Below, in pieces: positions 52,855-61,008 of a stretch of DNA of 64,000 nucleotides. The stretch spans positions 124,001 to 188,000 of the forward strand of contig NZ_BDCD01000016.1 in NCBI RefSeq assembly GCF_001613325.1, read 5' to 3'. The position numbers and the translations under genes are program-made. The stretch is from Nocardia yamanashiensis NBRC 100130 (GTDB lineage Bacteria > Actinomycetota > Actinomycetes > Mycobacteriales > Mycobacteriaceae). Positions within the stretch are counted from its first letter, which is position 1. The number at the start of each line of letters is the position of its first letter. The notes beneath the pieces are model-generated. The model was not told where the DNA came from and searched no databases. It saw nothing but the letters and a program-made list of their open reading frames with translations.

Positions 52855-53811
52855 TCAGCCCACCGGCACCCCGGCCGCGGCAGCGCACCAGTGCCACAGC
52901 CGCTCGCGGTCGGCCGGCGTTTCGCGGGTCCAGGGCAGGTAGTGCTCGGGCCGGGCCCGGCGATCGTGCCAGAAGCGGCCCGAGGGCACGTCGGTGGCGG
53001 CCAGCCAGAGCGCGGTGTCGGCGCCTTCGGCCGGGGTGCGCAGCAGTGGACCCGTCAGTGCCCGGAACCTCGGCAGCGAGGCCGCGACGCCCGGGGTGTC
53101 GACCCAGCCCGGATGCATGCAGTGCACCGAGATCCCCTGTCCGGCATAGCGTTCGGCCTGCACCGGGGTCAATGCCACCTGCATGCGCTTGGTGCGCGCG
53201 TACGCGGTCGCGCCGCGATACTCGCCGCTGCGGTATTCGAAGTCGTCGACCGGCAGCCGCTGGGTGTACATACCGCCCGACGACACCGTGATGACGCGAC
53301 CGGCCTCGGCGCAGGCCAGCGCCGGAGCGAGCAGCTCGGTGAGCAGTACGGGGCCGAGAACGTGGGTGGCCAAACAGCTTTCGTGCCCCTGCGGACTCTC
53401 CGTGCGCGCGGCGGGCAGCACCCCGGCATTGTGGATCAGCAGGTCGAGCCGGTCGCCCGCATCGAGCTGATCGACCGCGAACCGCCAGACGTCCGAGAGA
53501 TCGGACACGTCGCACAGTTCGACGGTCAGCCGGGCGTCCGGTACCGCGGCGACGATGTCCGCGGCCGCGAGCGCGCCGCGCGCCGGATCCCGGACCGCCA
53601 TGGTCACCGCCGCGCCCAGGCCCGCCAATCCCATCGCGATCGCCTTGCCGATCCCGGAATTCGCGCCGGTGACCAGCGCGGTCCGGCCGCGCAGGGCGTC
53701 CGGCGGCAGCGGCTCCCACCAGCGCTTCCGGATCTGGAATCCGAGGCGTCCGTAGCCGAGCGCCACGGTGCGGTCCAGAACGGTGTCGACGACGGTGGGC
53801 AAATCGGCCAT
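52855..53811 (-). CDS. Short-chain dehydrogenase/reductase (light cluster)
   Basis: A 318-aa classical SDR. The NAD(P) motif is TGANSGIGKA (about 48-57), followed by HNAGVLP (about 131), Ser in VSSGG, and YARTK (about 204-208) as the catalytic Tyr-Lys. An N-terminal extension (about 35 aa) precedes the Rossmann fold. The start is ATG 53811 after AGGAGA. It is divergent from the lipocalin operon and shares the intergenic region with the box at 53876. SDRs of this kind recur in light/singlet-oxygen gene sets; the substrate is unknown. Confidence 0.9.
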   Translation of the reverse strand: MADLPTVVDTVLDRTVALGYGRLGFQIRKRWWEPLPPDALRGRTALVTGANSGIGKAIAMGLAGLGAAVTMAVRDPARGALAAADIVAAVPDARLTVELCDVSDLSDVWRFAVDQLDAGDRLDLLIHNAGVLPAARTESPQGHESCLATHVLGPVLLTELLAPALACAEAGRVITVSSGGMYTQRLPVDDFEYRSGEYRGATAYARTKRMQVALTPVQAERYAGQGISVHCMHPGWVDTPGVAASLPRFRALTGPLLRTPAEGADTALWLAATDVPSGRFWHDRRARPEHYLPWTRETPADRERLWHWCAAAAGVPVG

Positions 53812-53875
53812 GGCGCGCTTCTCCTGCGATGGGACGGGGCGATGCGGCGATCGGTGAGTTCGTTTCACCAAAACG

Positions 53876-53899
53876 TTGCATCGTTTGTGCATCGATTGC
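53876..53899. promoter_or_regulatory. Second MerR-B12-type box, before the lipocalin operon
   Basis: It starts TTGCATCG and contains GTGCATCGAT, closely matching the box at 51456. The -35 TTGCAT (53876) and -10 TGATAG (53901) are again 19 bp apart. It lies between the divergent SDR and lipocalin genes and may serve both. Confidence 0.6.
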
Positions 53900-53961
53900 A
53901 TGATAGCGTCGTAGTCGCGACCCGGACAGCCCACCGGATCGCCGAACCGGCGGAGGACACC

Positions 53962-54543
53962 ATGACCACCCCCTCATCCCTTGCCCGCATCGGGACGGCC
54001 GTCATCGCGGCCGCCGCGCTCTCCTTCGCGGCCGGCGGCACCGCCGCCGCCGCGCCGCCGGCCCCGGTGCCGAACCTGGACACCCAGCGCTATCTGGGCA
54101 CCTGGCTGCAACTGGCCGCGATCCCGCAACCGTTCAACCTGCTGTGCGCCCGCGACACCCGTGCCGTCTACGAGCCCGCGCCCACGGGATTGACCGTGCG
54201 TAACTCGTGCACCACCTGGCTGGGCGCCCGCGACGAACTCACCGGCACCGCCCGGGTCAACGATCCCGAAACCAATGCCCAACTGGGCGTGTCCTTCCGA
54301 GGCGAAACCGCGCCCGCCACCAACTACATCGTCACCGCCCTCGACCCGGGCTACGGGTGGGCGGTCGTCGTGAACCCCGAGCGCACGGCCGGATTCGTGC
54401 TCTCGCGCACCCCGGATCCCGATACCGCGCAATGGGCCGCCATCCGGTCCGGGCTGGACGCGGCCGGCGTCGACTCCTGTCTGCTGCTCACCTCCCCGGT
54501 CACCGGCGGCTTCGAGGGGATCGAGCCGCTGTGCGCGCGTTGA
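53962..54543 (+). CDS. Exported lipocalin
   Basis: A 193-aa protein. The signal peptide (about 1-30, ending in an Ala-rich AAAAPP) is followed by a Blc-type lipocalin barrel: YLGTWLQLAAIPQPFNLLC (about 44-62) is the first signature with the invariant GTW, and there is a C-terminal helix. Cys residues (about 62, 83, 173, 191) may form disulfides. No lipobox is present. Lipocalins bind lipids, and this gene type repeatedly occurs in LitR-controlled sets. It is the first gene of the light operon. Confidence 0.88.
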   Translation: MTTPSSLARIGTAVIAAAALSFAAGGTAAAAPPAPVPNLDTQRYLGTWLQLAAIPQPFNLLCARDTRAVYEPAPTGLTVRNSCTTWLGARDELTGTARVNDPETNAQLGVSFRGETAPATNYIVTALDPGYGWAVVVNPERTAGFVLSRTPDPDTAQWAAIRSGLDAAGVDSCLLLTSPVTGGFEGIEPLCAR

Positions 54544-55865
54544 CCGGAGAACGCCGCCGGGTCGCGGTGATCGGCAGCGGAGTGGCCGGGCTGACCGCCG
54601 CCTGGGTGTTGGCCCGCGATTGCGAAGTGGTGCTCTACGAAGCGGATTCGCGGCTCGGCGGGCATGCGCACACGCACTGCGTGCCCGCGCACGCCGACGG
54701 CACGGGGGAGCTGCTGGGGCTGGACTCCGGGTTCATCGTGCACAACGACCGCACCTATCCGACGCTGCTGCGCCTGTTCGGTGAATTGGGTGTCCGCACC
54801 CAGGAATCCGATATGTCGATGTCGATCCGGTGTGATGGCTGCGGCCTCGAATACGCCGGGGCGAAAGGCGCGCGGGGATTGTTCCCGGAGCCGCGCACGC
54901 TCACCCGCGGCCCGTATCTGCGCATGCTCGGCGAGATCATCCGTTTCCATCGCCTGGCCCGCGCCGAACTCGCCGCACCCGGCGACGAGCACCGCACCCT
55001 GGGTGAATTCCTCAGTGCCGGGGCGTTTTCCGCCTACTTCACCGCCCACTTCATGGTGCCGGTGGTGGCCGCGGTGTGGTCGTGCCCGCCCGAACTCGCA
55101 CTGCGCTACCCGGCCCGCTACCTGTTCACCTTCCTCGAGCATCACGGCATGCTCACCGTGTTCGGGTCGCCGTCCTGGCGCACGGTGTCCGGCGGCTCCG
55201 GGACCTATGTGCGGACCGTCGCGGCGGGGGTGCGTGAGGTGCGGTCCGGGGTGCCGGTGCGGACGGTGCATCGCGCCGCCCGCACGGTGGCCGTCCGCGA
55301 CGACGCCGATCACGTGGACTTCTTCGACGCCGCCGTAATCGCCACCCACCCCGCCCAGGCGCTGCGCATGCTGGATGCCCCGACCGCCGCCGAATCCGAA
55401 CTGCTTGCCGCACTGCCGTATTCGACGAACCGAACCGTCCTGCACACGGACGACTCGGTACTGCCCCGGCGTACCGGTGCGCGGGCGTCGTGGAACTACC
55501 GGCTCCCGCATTGCACCGCCGCCCCGGATCGGGTGCTGGTCAGCTACGACCTGACCCGGCTGCAAAGGCTGCCCGCCGTCGGCCGCCGGTTCCTGGTCAC
55601 CGTCGGCGACGGCGATCAGGTCGCACCGGACGCGGTGCTGGCCACCATGACCTACGAGCACCCGCAGTACACGCCCGAATCGATGGCGGCCCGGCGGCGG
55701 CTCCCCGAAATCGGCGACCACATCGTCGCTTTCGCCGGTGCGTATCACGGCTGGGGCTTCCACGAGGACGGGGCGCTGTCGGGATTGCGCGCCGCCGAAC
55801 GCATCGGCGGCCAGTGGAGCACCCGGCCGACCATCTCGCTGCCGTCCGCCCAGGAAGTGCCGTGA
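54531..55865 (+). CDS. FAD/NAD(P)-binding amine-oxidase-like protein (light operon)
   Basis: A 444-aa flavoprotein. The FAD motif VIGSGVAGLTAAWVLA is at about 11-26, GGHAHTH near 47, DSGFIVHNDRTYPTLLRLF near 68-86, and the C-terminal GAYHGWGFHEDGALSGLRAAE binds the flavin end. It is the type that always precedes DUF1365 and a CFA-synthase-like gene. The start is GTG 54531 (13-nt overlap) or TTG 54540 (4-nt overlap). The probable role is redox modification of an acyl chain; the reaction is not established. Confidence 0.88.
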   Translation: MRALTGERRRVAVIGSGVAGLTAAWVLARDCEVVLYEADSRLGGHAHTHCVPAHADGTGELLGLDSGFIVHNDRTYPTLLRLFGELGVRTQESDMSMSIRCDGCGLEYAGAKGARGLFPEPRTLTRGPYLRMLGEIIRFHRLARAELAAPGDEHRTLGEFLSAGAFSAYFTAHFMVPVVAAVWSCPPELALRYPARYLFTFLEHHGMLTVFGSPSWRTVSGGSGTYVRTVAAGVREVRSGVPVRTVHRAARTVAVRDDADHVDFFDAAVIATHPAQALRMLDAPTAAESELLAALPYSTNRTVLHTDDSVLPRRTGARASWNYRLPHCTAAPDRVLVSYDLTRLQRLPAVGRRFLVTVGDGDQVAPDAVLATMTYEHPQYTPESMAARRRLPEIGDHIVAFAGAYHGWGFHEDGALSGLRAAERIGGQWSTRPTISLPSAQEVP

Positions 55866-56584
55866 CCCGGGCTCGCCTGGTGCGCACCGTGATTCGTCAC
55901 GGTCGCCGCGAACCGCTGCGGCACGCCTTCGCCTACCGCAGTTACAGCTGGCTGGTGGATATCGACGAACTGCCTGCTCTCCCATGGCCGCTGCGCTTGT
56001 TCGCCGGATTCCAGGTCCGGGATCATCTCGGCGACCCCGATGCGACCCTGCGTGAGAACATCACCACCTACCTCGCGGGCGAGGGCATCGAACTGGATGG
56101 CGGCCGCATCCTGATGCTCACCAATGCCCGGGTGCTGGGCTATGTGTTCAACCCGCTCACCGTGTACTGGTGTCACGACGGCACCGGCGCGCTGCGCTGC
56201 GTGGTCGCGGAGGTGCACAACACCTACGGCGGCAGGCATCGCTACCTGGTACCGGACGCGAATGCCGTGGTCGGCAAAGAGTTCTACGTATCGCCGTTCA
56301 ATCCGGTCGCCGGTCGTTACCGGTTGCGCCTGCCCGTGCCCGATACCCGGCTGCGGCTGGCGATCGTACTCGAGGAACCGGACGGCGTCACCCGATTCGC
56401 CGCCACCGTCCACGGGCAGGTGCACCCCGCGCAAGCGCGCACCCTGCTCCGCGTCCTGTGCGCGCACCCGCTCGAGACCTGGCGGATCGCCGCCCTCATC
56501 CGCTGGCAGGGCGTCCGTTTGCGCGCTCGCGGCCTGCCGATCTTCCCCCGCACCCGGTCCCTGTCCCAGGAGGCTCTGTCATGA
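55862..56584 (+). CDS. DUF1365 protein
   Basis: A 240-aa soluble protein. Family signatures are visible: HAFAYRSYSWLVDIDELP (about 21-38), RVLGYVFNPLTVYWCHD (about 89-105), EVHNTYGGRHRYLV (about 116-129) and EFYVSPFNPVAGRYRL (about 140-155). The function is unknown, but the gene is nearly always between an FAD oxidoreductase and a CFA-synthase-like gene in light or singlet-oxygen clusters. It overlaps both neighbours by 4 nt. Confidence 0.92.
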   Translation: MTRARLVRTVIRHGRREPLRHAFAYRSYSWLVDIDELPALPWPLRLFAGFQVRDHLGDPDATLRENITTYLAGEGIELDGGRILMLTNARVLGYVFNPLTVYWCHDGTGALRCVVAEVHNTYGGRHRYLVPDANAVVGKEFYVSPFNPVAGRYRLRLPVPDTRLRLAIVLEEPDGVTRFAATVHGQVHPAQARTLLRVLCAHPLETWRIAALIRWQGVRLRARGLPIFPRTRSLSQEALS

Positions 56585-57921
56585 CCACCATTTCGTGCGC
56601 GGCCGATACCGCGCCCCGCGCCACGGCCGATCCCGCGCCGCCCACCCCGCCCGACCGGCAGTCAGCGCAATGGCCCGTACCGCGTGGTGTGCGCGCCGCT
56701 GTCGGCCGCCCCGTGGTCATGGCGCTGTTCGAGCGTGCGGTGCAACGGCTTCCGCTCCGCGTCGAGTTGCCCGGCGGCAGCTGGATCGGTGGCGGCGTCC
56801 ATGATCCGGCGGCTCCGCACATGGTGTTGCACGACCCGGACGCGTTCGCGGCCCGGATCGCCGTCAGCGGCCTCATCGGCTTCGGCGAGTCCTACATGCT
56901 CGGCGAATGGTCCGCCCCGGACCCGGCCGCCGCGCTCACCGTGCTGGCCACCGATCTCGGCCGGTTGATTCCCGTTCCGCTGCAAGTCTTCCGGTCGCTA
57001 CTGCTACCTGGCCAGCCGCGCCGGACCCGCGCCACTCCGGATGGTGCGCGCGGCAACGCGGCCTATCACTACGACCTGTCCAACGACTTCTTCGCGCTGT
57101 TCCTGGACGAAACCATGACCTACTCCGCCGCCCTGTTCGACCGGCTCGAACCGGCGCCGGTCTGGGACGATCTGGCGCGAGCCCAGCGCAACAAGGTCGA
57201 TCGCCTGCTCGACGGCGCGGCGGTCGGCCAGGGCAGCACCGTGCTCGAAATCGGCACCGGCTGGGGCGAACTCGCCATCCGGGCGGCCCAGCGCGGAGCG
57301 ACCGTCCGCTCCATCACGCTCTCCGCGCAGCAGCAGCGGCTGGCCCGCGAGCGCGTGGCCGCGGCGGGCGTCGCCGATCGGGTGACCATCGATCTGCTCG
57401 ACTATCGCGATGTCGAGGGGCGATACGACGCGGTCGTCTCGGTGGAGATGATCGAAGCCGTCGGCTACAGCTACCTGCCGAGCTACCTCACCACCCTCGA
57501 ACGAGTGCTCGCACCGGGCGGGCGGATCGCGCTACAGGCCATCACCATGCCGCACGACCGGATGCGTGCCAGCCGCAACACCCACACCTGGGTGCAGAAG
57601 TACATCTTCCCGGGCGGCTTCCTGCCATCGGAAACGCTGCTGCGGCAACTGCTTTCCCGGCACACCGGGCTCGAGATCGCCGACCGGCTGTCGCTCGGCC
57701 ACCATTACGCGCACACGCTGCGCCTGTGGGAAGAGCGCTTCGCTTCCGCCGAACGGGAAGTCGGCGCCCTCGGTTTCGACGAGATCTTCCGGCGCATGTG
57801 GCGGCTGTATCTCACCTATTCCGAGGCCGGATTCCGGGCGGGATATCTCGATGCGCTGCAACTGGTCCTGCATCACCGGGACAGCCGCCCCGAGCGCACC
57901 GGGACGGCGGTGACGCGATGA
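56581..57921 (+). CDS. Cyclopropane-fatty-acid-synthase-like SAM methyltransferase
   Basis: A 446-aa methyltransferase acting on unsaturated acyl chains of phospholipids. It has AYHYDLSNDFFALFLDE (about 161-177), the SAM motif VLEIGTGWGELA (221-232, with Thr where most members have Cys), VVSVEMIEAVG, and QKYIFPGGFLPS near 340. An N-terminal about 35-aa extension is disordered. With the FAD and DUF1365 partners it probably makes methylated or furan-type fatty acids that quench oxidants, as in alphaproteobacteria. That product is inferred. Confidence 0.9.
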   Translation: MTTISCAADTAPRATADPAPPTPPDRQSAQWPVPRGVRAAVGRPVVMALFERAVQRLPLRVELPGGSWIGGGVHDPAAPHMVLHDPDAFAARIAVSGLIGFGESYMLGEWSAPDPAAALTVLATDLGRLIPVPLQVFRSLLLPGQPRRTRATPDGARGNAAYHYDLSNDFFALFLDETMTYSAALFDRLEPAPVWDDLARAQRNKVDRLLDGAAVGQGSTVLEIGTGWGELAIRAAQRGATVRSITLSAQQQRLARERVAAAGVADRVTIDLLDYRDVEGRYDAVVSVEMIEAVGYSYLPSYLTTLERVLAPGGRIALQAITMPHDRMRASRNTHTWVQKYIFPGGFLPSETLLRQLLSRHTGLEIADRLSLGHHYAHTLRLWEERFASAEREVGALGFDEIFRRMWRLYLTYSEAGFRAGYLDALQLVLHHRDSRPERTGTAVTR

Positions 57922-58328
57922 ATCCCTCCGTTCCGTTGCGCGCACTGGGCGTCGCGACCGCCGCGTACGGTGCGGCGGTCGCCGTCCGGCCCGAAATCCT
58001 GCTACGCCCGGCGGGATTGGGCATCGGCGCCGAGCCGGAGCTCCGGGCGCTCGCCCGCATGGTCGCGCTCCGCGATCTCGCCTCCGGCCTGGCGCTGGCC
58101 GTGGCCCGCAACCGCAGGGCGCGTACTGCCGCGGTCGCCGTGCGCATCGCCTCCGATGCCGCCGACACCGCGGTGTTCGCCCACGCCCTCGCGGGCCGCG
58201 CCGAACGCCCGAAAGCCCTTGCTGTCACCACGATCTGGGGCCTGCTGTCCGCGGCGGCCGCGGTGTACGAGTATCAGGGCGGATCCTATGGGGGAGGCCG
58301 TGCGGCGGCGGGTGTTCGGCGACCATGA
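57918..58328 (+). CDS. Small Ala-rich membrane protein (light operon)
   Basis: A 136-aa protein with about four short hydrophobic Ala/Val-rich helices (ALGVATAAYGAAVAV, ALARMVALRDLASGLALAVA and two more) separated by Arg pairs, ending in a Gly/Arg tail. The family is not recognised beyond a DUF4267-like look. It overlaps the methyltransferase stop and the MerR start, so it is part of the operon. It may anchor or assist the lipid-modifying enzymes. Confidence 0.72.
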   Translation: MNPSVPLRALGVATAAYGAAVAVRPEILLRPAGLGIGAEPELRALARMVALRDLASGLALAVARNRRARTAAVAVRIASDAADTAVFAHALAGRAERPKALAVTTIWGLLSAAAAVYEYQGGSYGGGRAAAGVRRP

Positions 58329-59185
58329 CGGCCGCGGAACGGGGACCGGACACCGTCACGGAATTCACCGTCGGCACCGCCGCGCGGCGGCTGGGCATCC
58401 CGGTCGCCACCCTGCGCAGCTGGAATCAGCGCTACGGTCTCGGGCCCCAGCAACACCTCCCGGGCCGCCACCGCTACTACACGCTCGCCGATCTGGCCGT
58501 CCTGGCCCGGATGGTCGACCTGGTCCGCGCCGGCGCCACCCCCGCCAGCGCGGCGCAGGCGGCTCGCGTACTGCTCACTCCCGCACCGGAACCCGGCGCG
58601 CTCGGACCCGTGCTCGCGGCCACCGAACGCATGGACGTGACCAGGCTGCTCGACCTGCTCTCCGCCCACCTCACCCACCACGGCGTCACCGCTACCTGGA
58701 ACACCCTGTGCCGTCCGGCCTTCGCACACATAGTCACTCGCCAGGACGCCGGCGAGGGCTATATCGACGTCGAACACCTCCTGTCCTGGGCATTGACCAC
58801 CAGCCTGCACCGCTGCGTCCCCCGCCTGGCCGAACCCGCGGGCGCCCGCGGGCTCGTACTCGCCTGCGCTCCCGGCGAACGTCACGTCCTGCCCCTGGAG
58901 GTCCTGCGTGCCGCGCTCGCCGAACAAGGCCGCGCCGCACTGCTACTCGGCGCAGATGTCCCCGCCACCGCTCTCGCGCAATCGCTTTCGCGCCGCGGTG
59001 CCCACGCCGGGGTGGTGCTGTGGTCACAAACCCCCGCCACGGCGCACCCGGAGGCCGCCACCGCCGCCGGCCCCGGCCCCGTCTGGCTCGCCGGCCCCGG
59101 CTGGAACCACTCACACGTCGCCTCCGGGCGGCAGTTGCTCAGCTCCCTGGAGGAGGCGGTAACCGCGCTGACGGGCCCTGCATGA
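58325..59185 (+). CDS. MerR-family B12-dependent photoreceptor regulator 1 (CarH/LitR-like)
   Basis: A 286-aa repressor. The MerR HTH is at about 14-80 (VGTAARRLGIPVATLRSWNQR), and a helical B12-cap domain follows with Trp125 and Glu150-His151, the W-x-EH set that contacts adenosylcobalamin. A Rossmann B12 domain then has GERH with His187 as probable lower ligand, 36 residues after His151. It lacks the catalytic residues of methionine synthase. In CarH light breaks the Co-C bond and frees DNA. It ends the light operon and overlaps the previous gene, so it controls its own cluster. Confidence 0.9.
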   Translation: MTAAERGPDTVTEFTVGTAARRLGIPVATLRSWNQRYGLGPQQHLPGRHRYYTLADLAVLARMVDLVRAGATPASAAQAARVLLTPAPEPGALGPVLAATERMDVTRLLDLLSAHLTHHGVTATWNTLCRPAFAHIVTRQDAGEGYIDVEHLLSWALTTSLHRCVPRLAEPAGARGLVLACAPGERHVLPLEVLRAALAEQGRAALLLGADVPATALAQSLSRRGAHAGVVLWSQTPATAHPEAATAAGPGPVWLAGPGWNHSHVASGRQLLSSLEEAVTALTGPA

Positions 59186-59260
59186 CTGCTCGCCCGAACC
59201 CGTTGCTGCGCACGAGCAGTCGCCGCACCCGGAGCTTGCCGGGCCCGCATTCTTGTTGTG

Positions 59261-59320
59261 TCCGGACGGTCGCCGCTACCCCGCGTCGGCTCCGGACGGC
59301 CGCCGCTACTCCGCGTCGGC
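59261..59320. repeat. 30-bp tandem duplication at the end of regulator 2
   Basis: Copies 59261-59290 and 59291-59320 differ at two positions. The second copy holds the stop codon of the convergent regulator (59306-59308), so the repeat separates the two regulator genes. Confidence 0.8.
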
Positions 59321-60160
59321 TCCGGCGAGCTGTTCGATCGCGTCGGTGAGCGAGGCAATCGGCACCACCGCCGCGGGCAGAATCAGACTGTCCCAGCCCG
59401 GACCGCCCACGAACACCCGGGCACCGGCATCCAGGCACGCGCGGATCGCCGAGGTCAGCGCGGTCGATTCCTGCTGTGACCACAGCATGACGGTCGCCGG
59501 AGCCGGGATACGGGCCAGAGTGTCGGCGAGGGCGTCGCCGGGCACATTCGGCCCGAGCATGCGCGCTCCCACCCCGCGCTCGGCCAGCGCCGCCCGCAAC
59601 ACCTCCAGCGGCAGCGAATGGGTTTCCCCGCTGGTGCAGGCCAGCACCAGGGCGCCGCTGCTCGCCACCGGCGGCACCCCGCGATGCAGCACCGCGGTGA
59701 TGCACCACGACAACAGATGCTCGACATCGACGCACCCCTCGCCGTCGAGCTGCCGCGCCACCACCTCGGCGAAAGCCGGGCGGCACAGCCGATCCCACGT
59801 CTCCACCACCCCGTAGGTGTGCAGATGCTTCTCCAGCAGCTCGCACACCACCGCGGTATCGAGCGTGAACGCCGCCGCCAGCAACGCATCCCGATCCCCG
59901 AACGACAAGGCCGGCCCCCGAGCCGCCACCGCCGCCCCCGCCGGCGTCGATCCCGCCCGAATCAGCTCGGTCATCCGCTCCAGCACCATCACATCGGCCT
60001 CGCTGTAGAGCCGATGCCGCCCCGGCCGATCCTGCCGGGGCCCGATCCCGTACCGCCGATTCCAGCTGCGCAGCGTCGCCGTCGGAATGCCGAGCCGCTC
60101 GGCCACGGTGCGGACCGAGTAGCCGGCCTGATCCGGAGCGGGCGTCGAACGGGAGGACAT
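59306..60160 (-). CDS. MerR-family B12-dependent photoreceptor regulator 2
   Basis: A 284-aa paralogue of the preceding regulator, convergent with it. The HTH is at about 13-78 (VRTVAERLGIPTATLRSWNRR). Trp122, Glu147-His148 and His181 in GETH keep the B12 and light-sensing set. The two proteins share long matching blocks (TLCRPAF/RLCRPAF, VEHLLSW, LPLEVLRAAL) but differ elsewhere, so the duplication is old. The start is ATG 60160 after GGGAGGAC. It may bind a different operator or form heterotetramers with regulator 1; that is inference. Confidence 0.9.
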   Translation of the reverse strand: MSSRSTPAPDQAGYSVRTVAERLGIPTATLRSWNRRYGIGPRQDRPGRHRLYSEADVMVLERMTELIRAGSTPAGAAVAARGPALSFGDRDALLAAAFTLDTAVVCELLEKHLHTYGVVETWDRLCRPAFAEVVARQLDGEGCVDVEHLLSWCITAVLHRGVPPVASSGALVLACTSGETHSLPLEVLRAALAERGVGARMLGPNVPGDALADTLARIPAPATVMLWSQQESTALTSAIRACLDAGARVFVGGPGWDSLILPAAVVPIASLTDAIEQLAGADAE

Positions 60161-60224
60161 GACCTGATTGTGCCTGTTTCGCTTTCGAAGTCCGGCGTCA
60201 CCCGCACGGGGCGCGTCGCGGGCG

Positions 60225-60833
60225 TCAATGCGTGAGGACGATCTTGACGAGGACGACCGAGGTGGCGGCGGCGGTCAGCAGCAGGGCCGCGATGAGGGTG
60301 GAGCGGCCGGGACGGGTGCCCTCGAGGCGTTCGATGACGAGGACGATGCCGCCGATGCGGACCAGCATGACGGCTTCGGCGGCGATCTGGGCGGTGCGCG
60401 GGGTGAGCCAGCCGAATGCGGCGGAGGCGAGGATGGCGCAGGGGAGGAGGGCGGAGGTGAGGATGGGGACGGCGTCGCGGAGGGTGGTGAGGCGGTCCCG
60501 GCGATCGGGGGTTCGGTTGTCGCGCACGGAGTGTCCGACGGCTTCGGCGAAGGTGTGGGCGATGAAGGTCGAGACCGCGGCGCCCAGGACGATGAGGATG
60601 CCGACGTGTTCCGCGGTGGTGGTCACCGGAATCAGGGCGGCGAGGATGAGGATGTTGCCGTAGACGTAGGCGCTGATGCGACTGGCCGCGTTCGCTCGAT
60701 CCAGTGGGGTGCGACGGGGGAAGAGCGGGCCGTGCAGGATGCGGGTGGGTGAGGTCAACGATCCGCCGATGAGTTGTCTGAATAGTTGCCAATTCCTGTG
60801 AATGCTCTCCTTTTCGGTAAGTCGAGCCATCAT
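60225..60833 (-). CDS. Polytopic membrane protein of unknown function (202 aa)
   Basis: A protein with about five hydrophobic segments. The N-terminus is polar (about 1-45), then YVYGNILILAALIPVT, HVGILIVLGAAVSTFIAHTFAEAVGH with a conserved-looking His-Glu-His spacing, DAVPILTSALLPCAILASAAFGW and two more helices. The His/Glu in a TM segment could bind metal. I do not recognise the family. The start is ATG 60833 or 60830; the in-frame extension to 61172 has no ribosome site and overlaps the protease gene. It lies 64 bp before regulator 2 and on the same strand. Confidence 0.7.
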   Translation of the reverse strand: MMARLTEKESIHRNWQLFRQLIGGSLTSPTRILHGPLFPRRTPLDRANAASRISAYVYGNILILAALIPVTTTAEHVGILIVLGAAVSTFIAHTFAEAVGHSVRDNRTPDRRDRLTTLRDAVPILTSALLPCAILASAAFGWLTPRTAQIAAEAVMLVRIGGIVLVIERLEGTRPGRSTLIAALLLTAAATSVVLVKIVLTH

Positions 60834-61008
60834 CCATTTCGGATGAAGTGAGTCTTCGGTCGCTTCGATTACTGATGAACCGCCTTGTGGATGGGCGATT
60901 TGCGCGGTTTCCGACTGTGTCGGCAATGAGAGTGCTTCACTGATAGCTGGTGTTGCCCAATGATCGCCAGGGAGGGCGTCGAGGCTGCGGGGGACGCGGA
61001 GGTGCACG

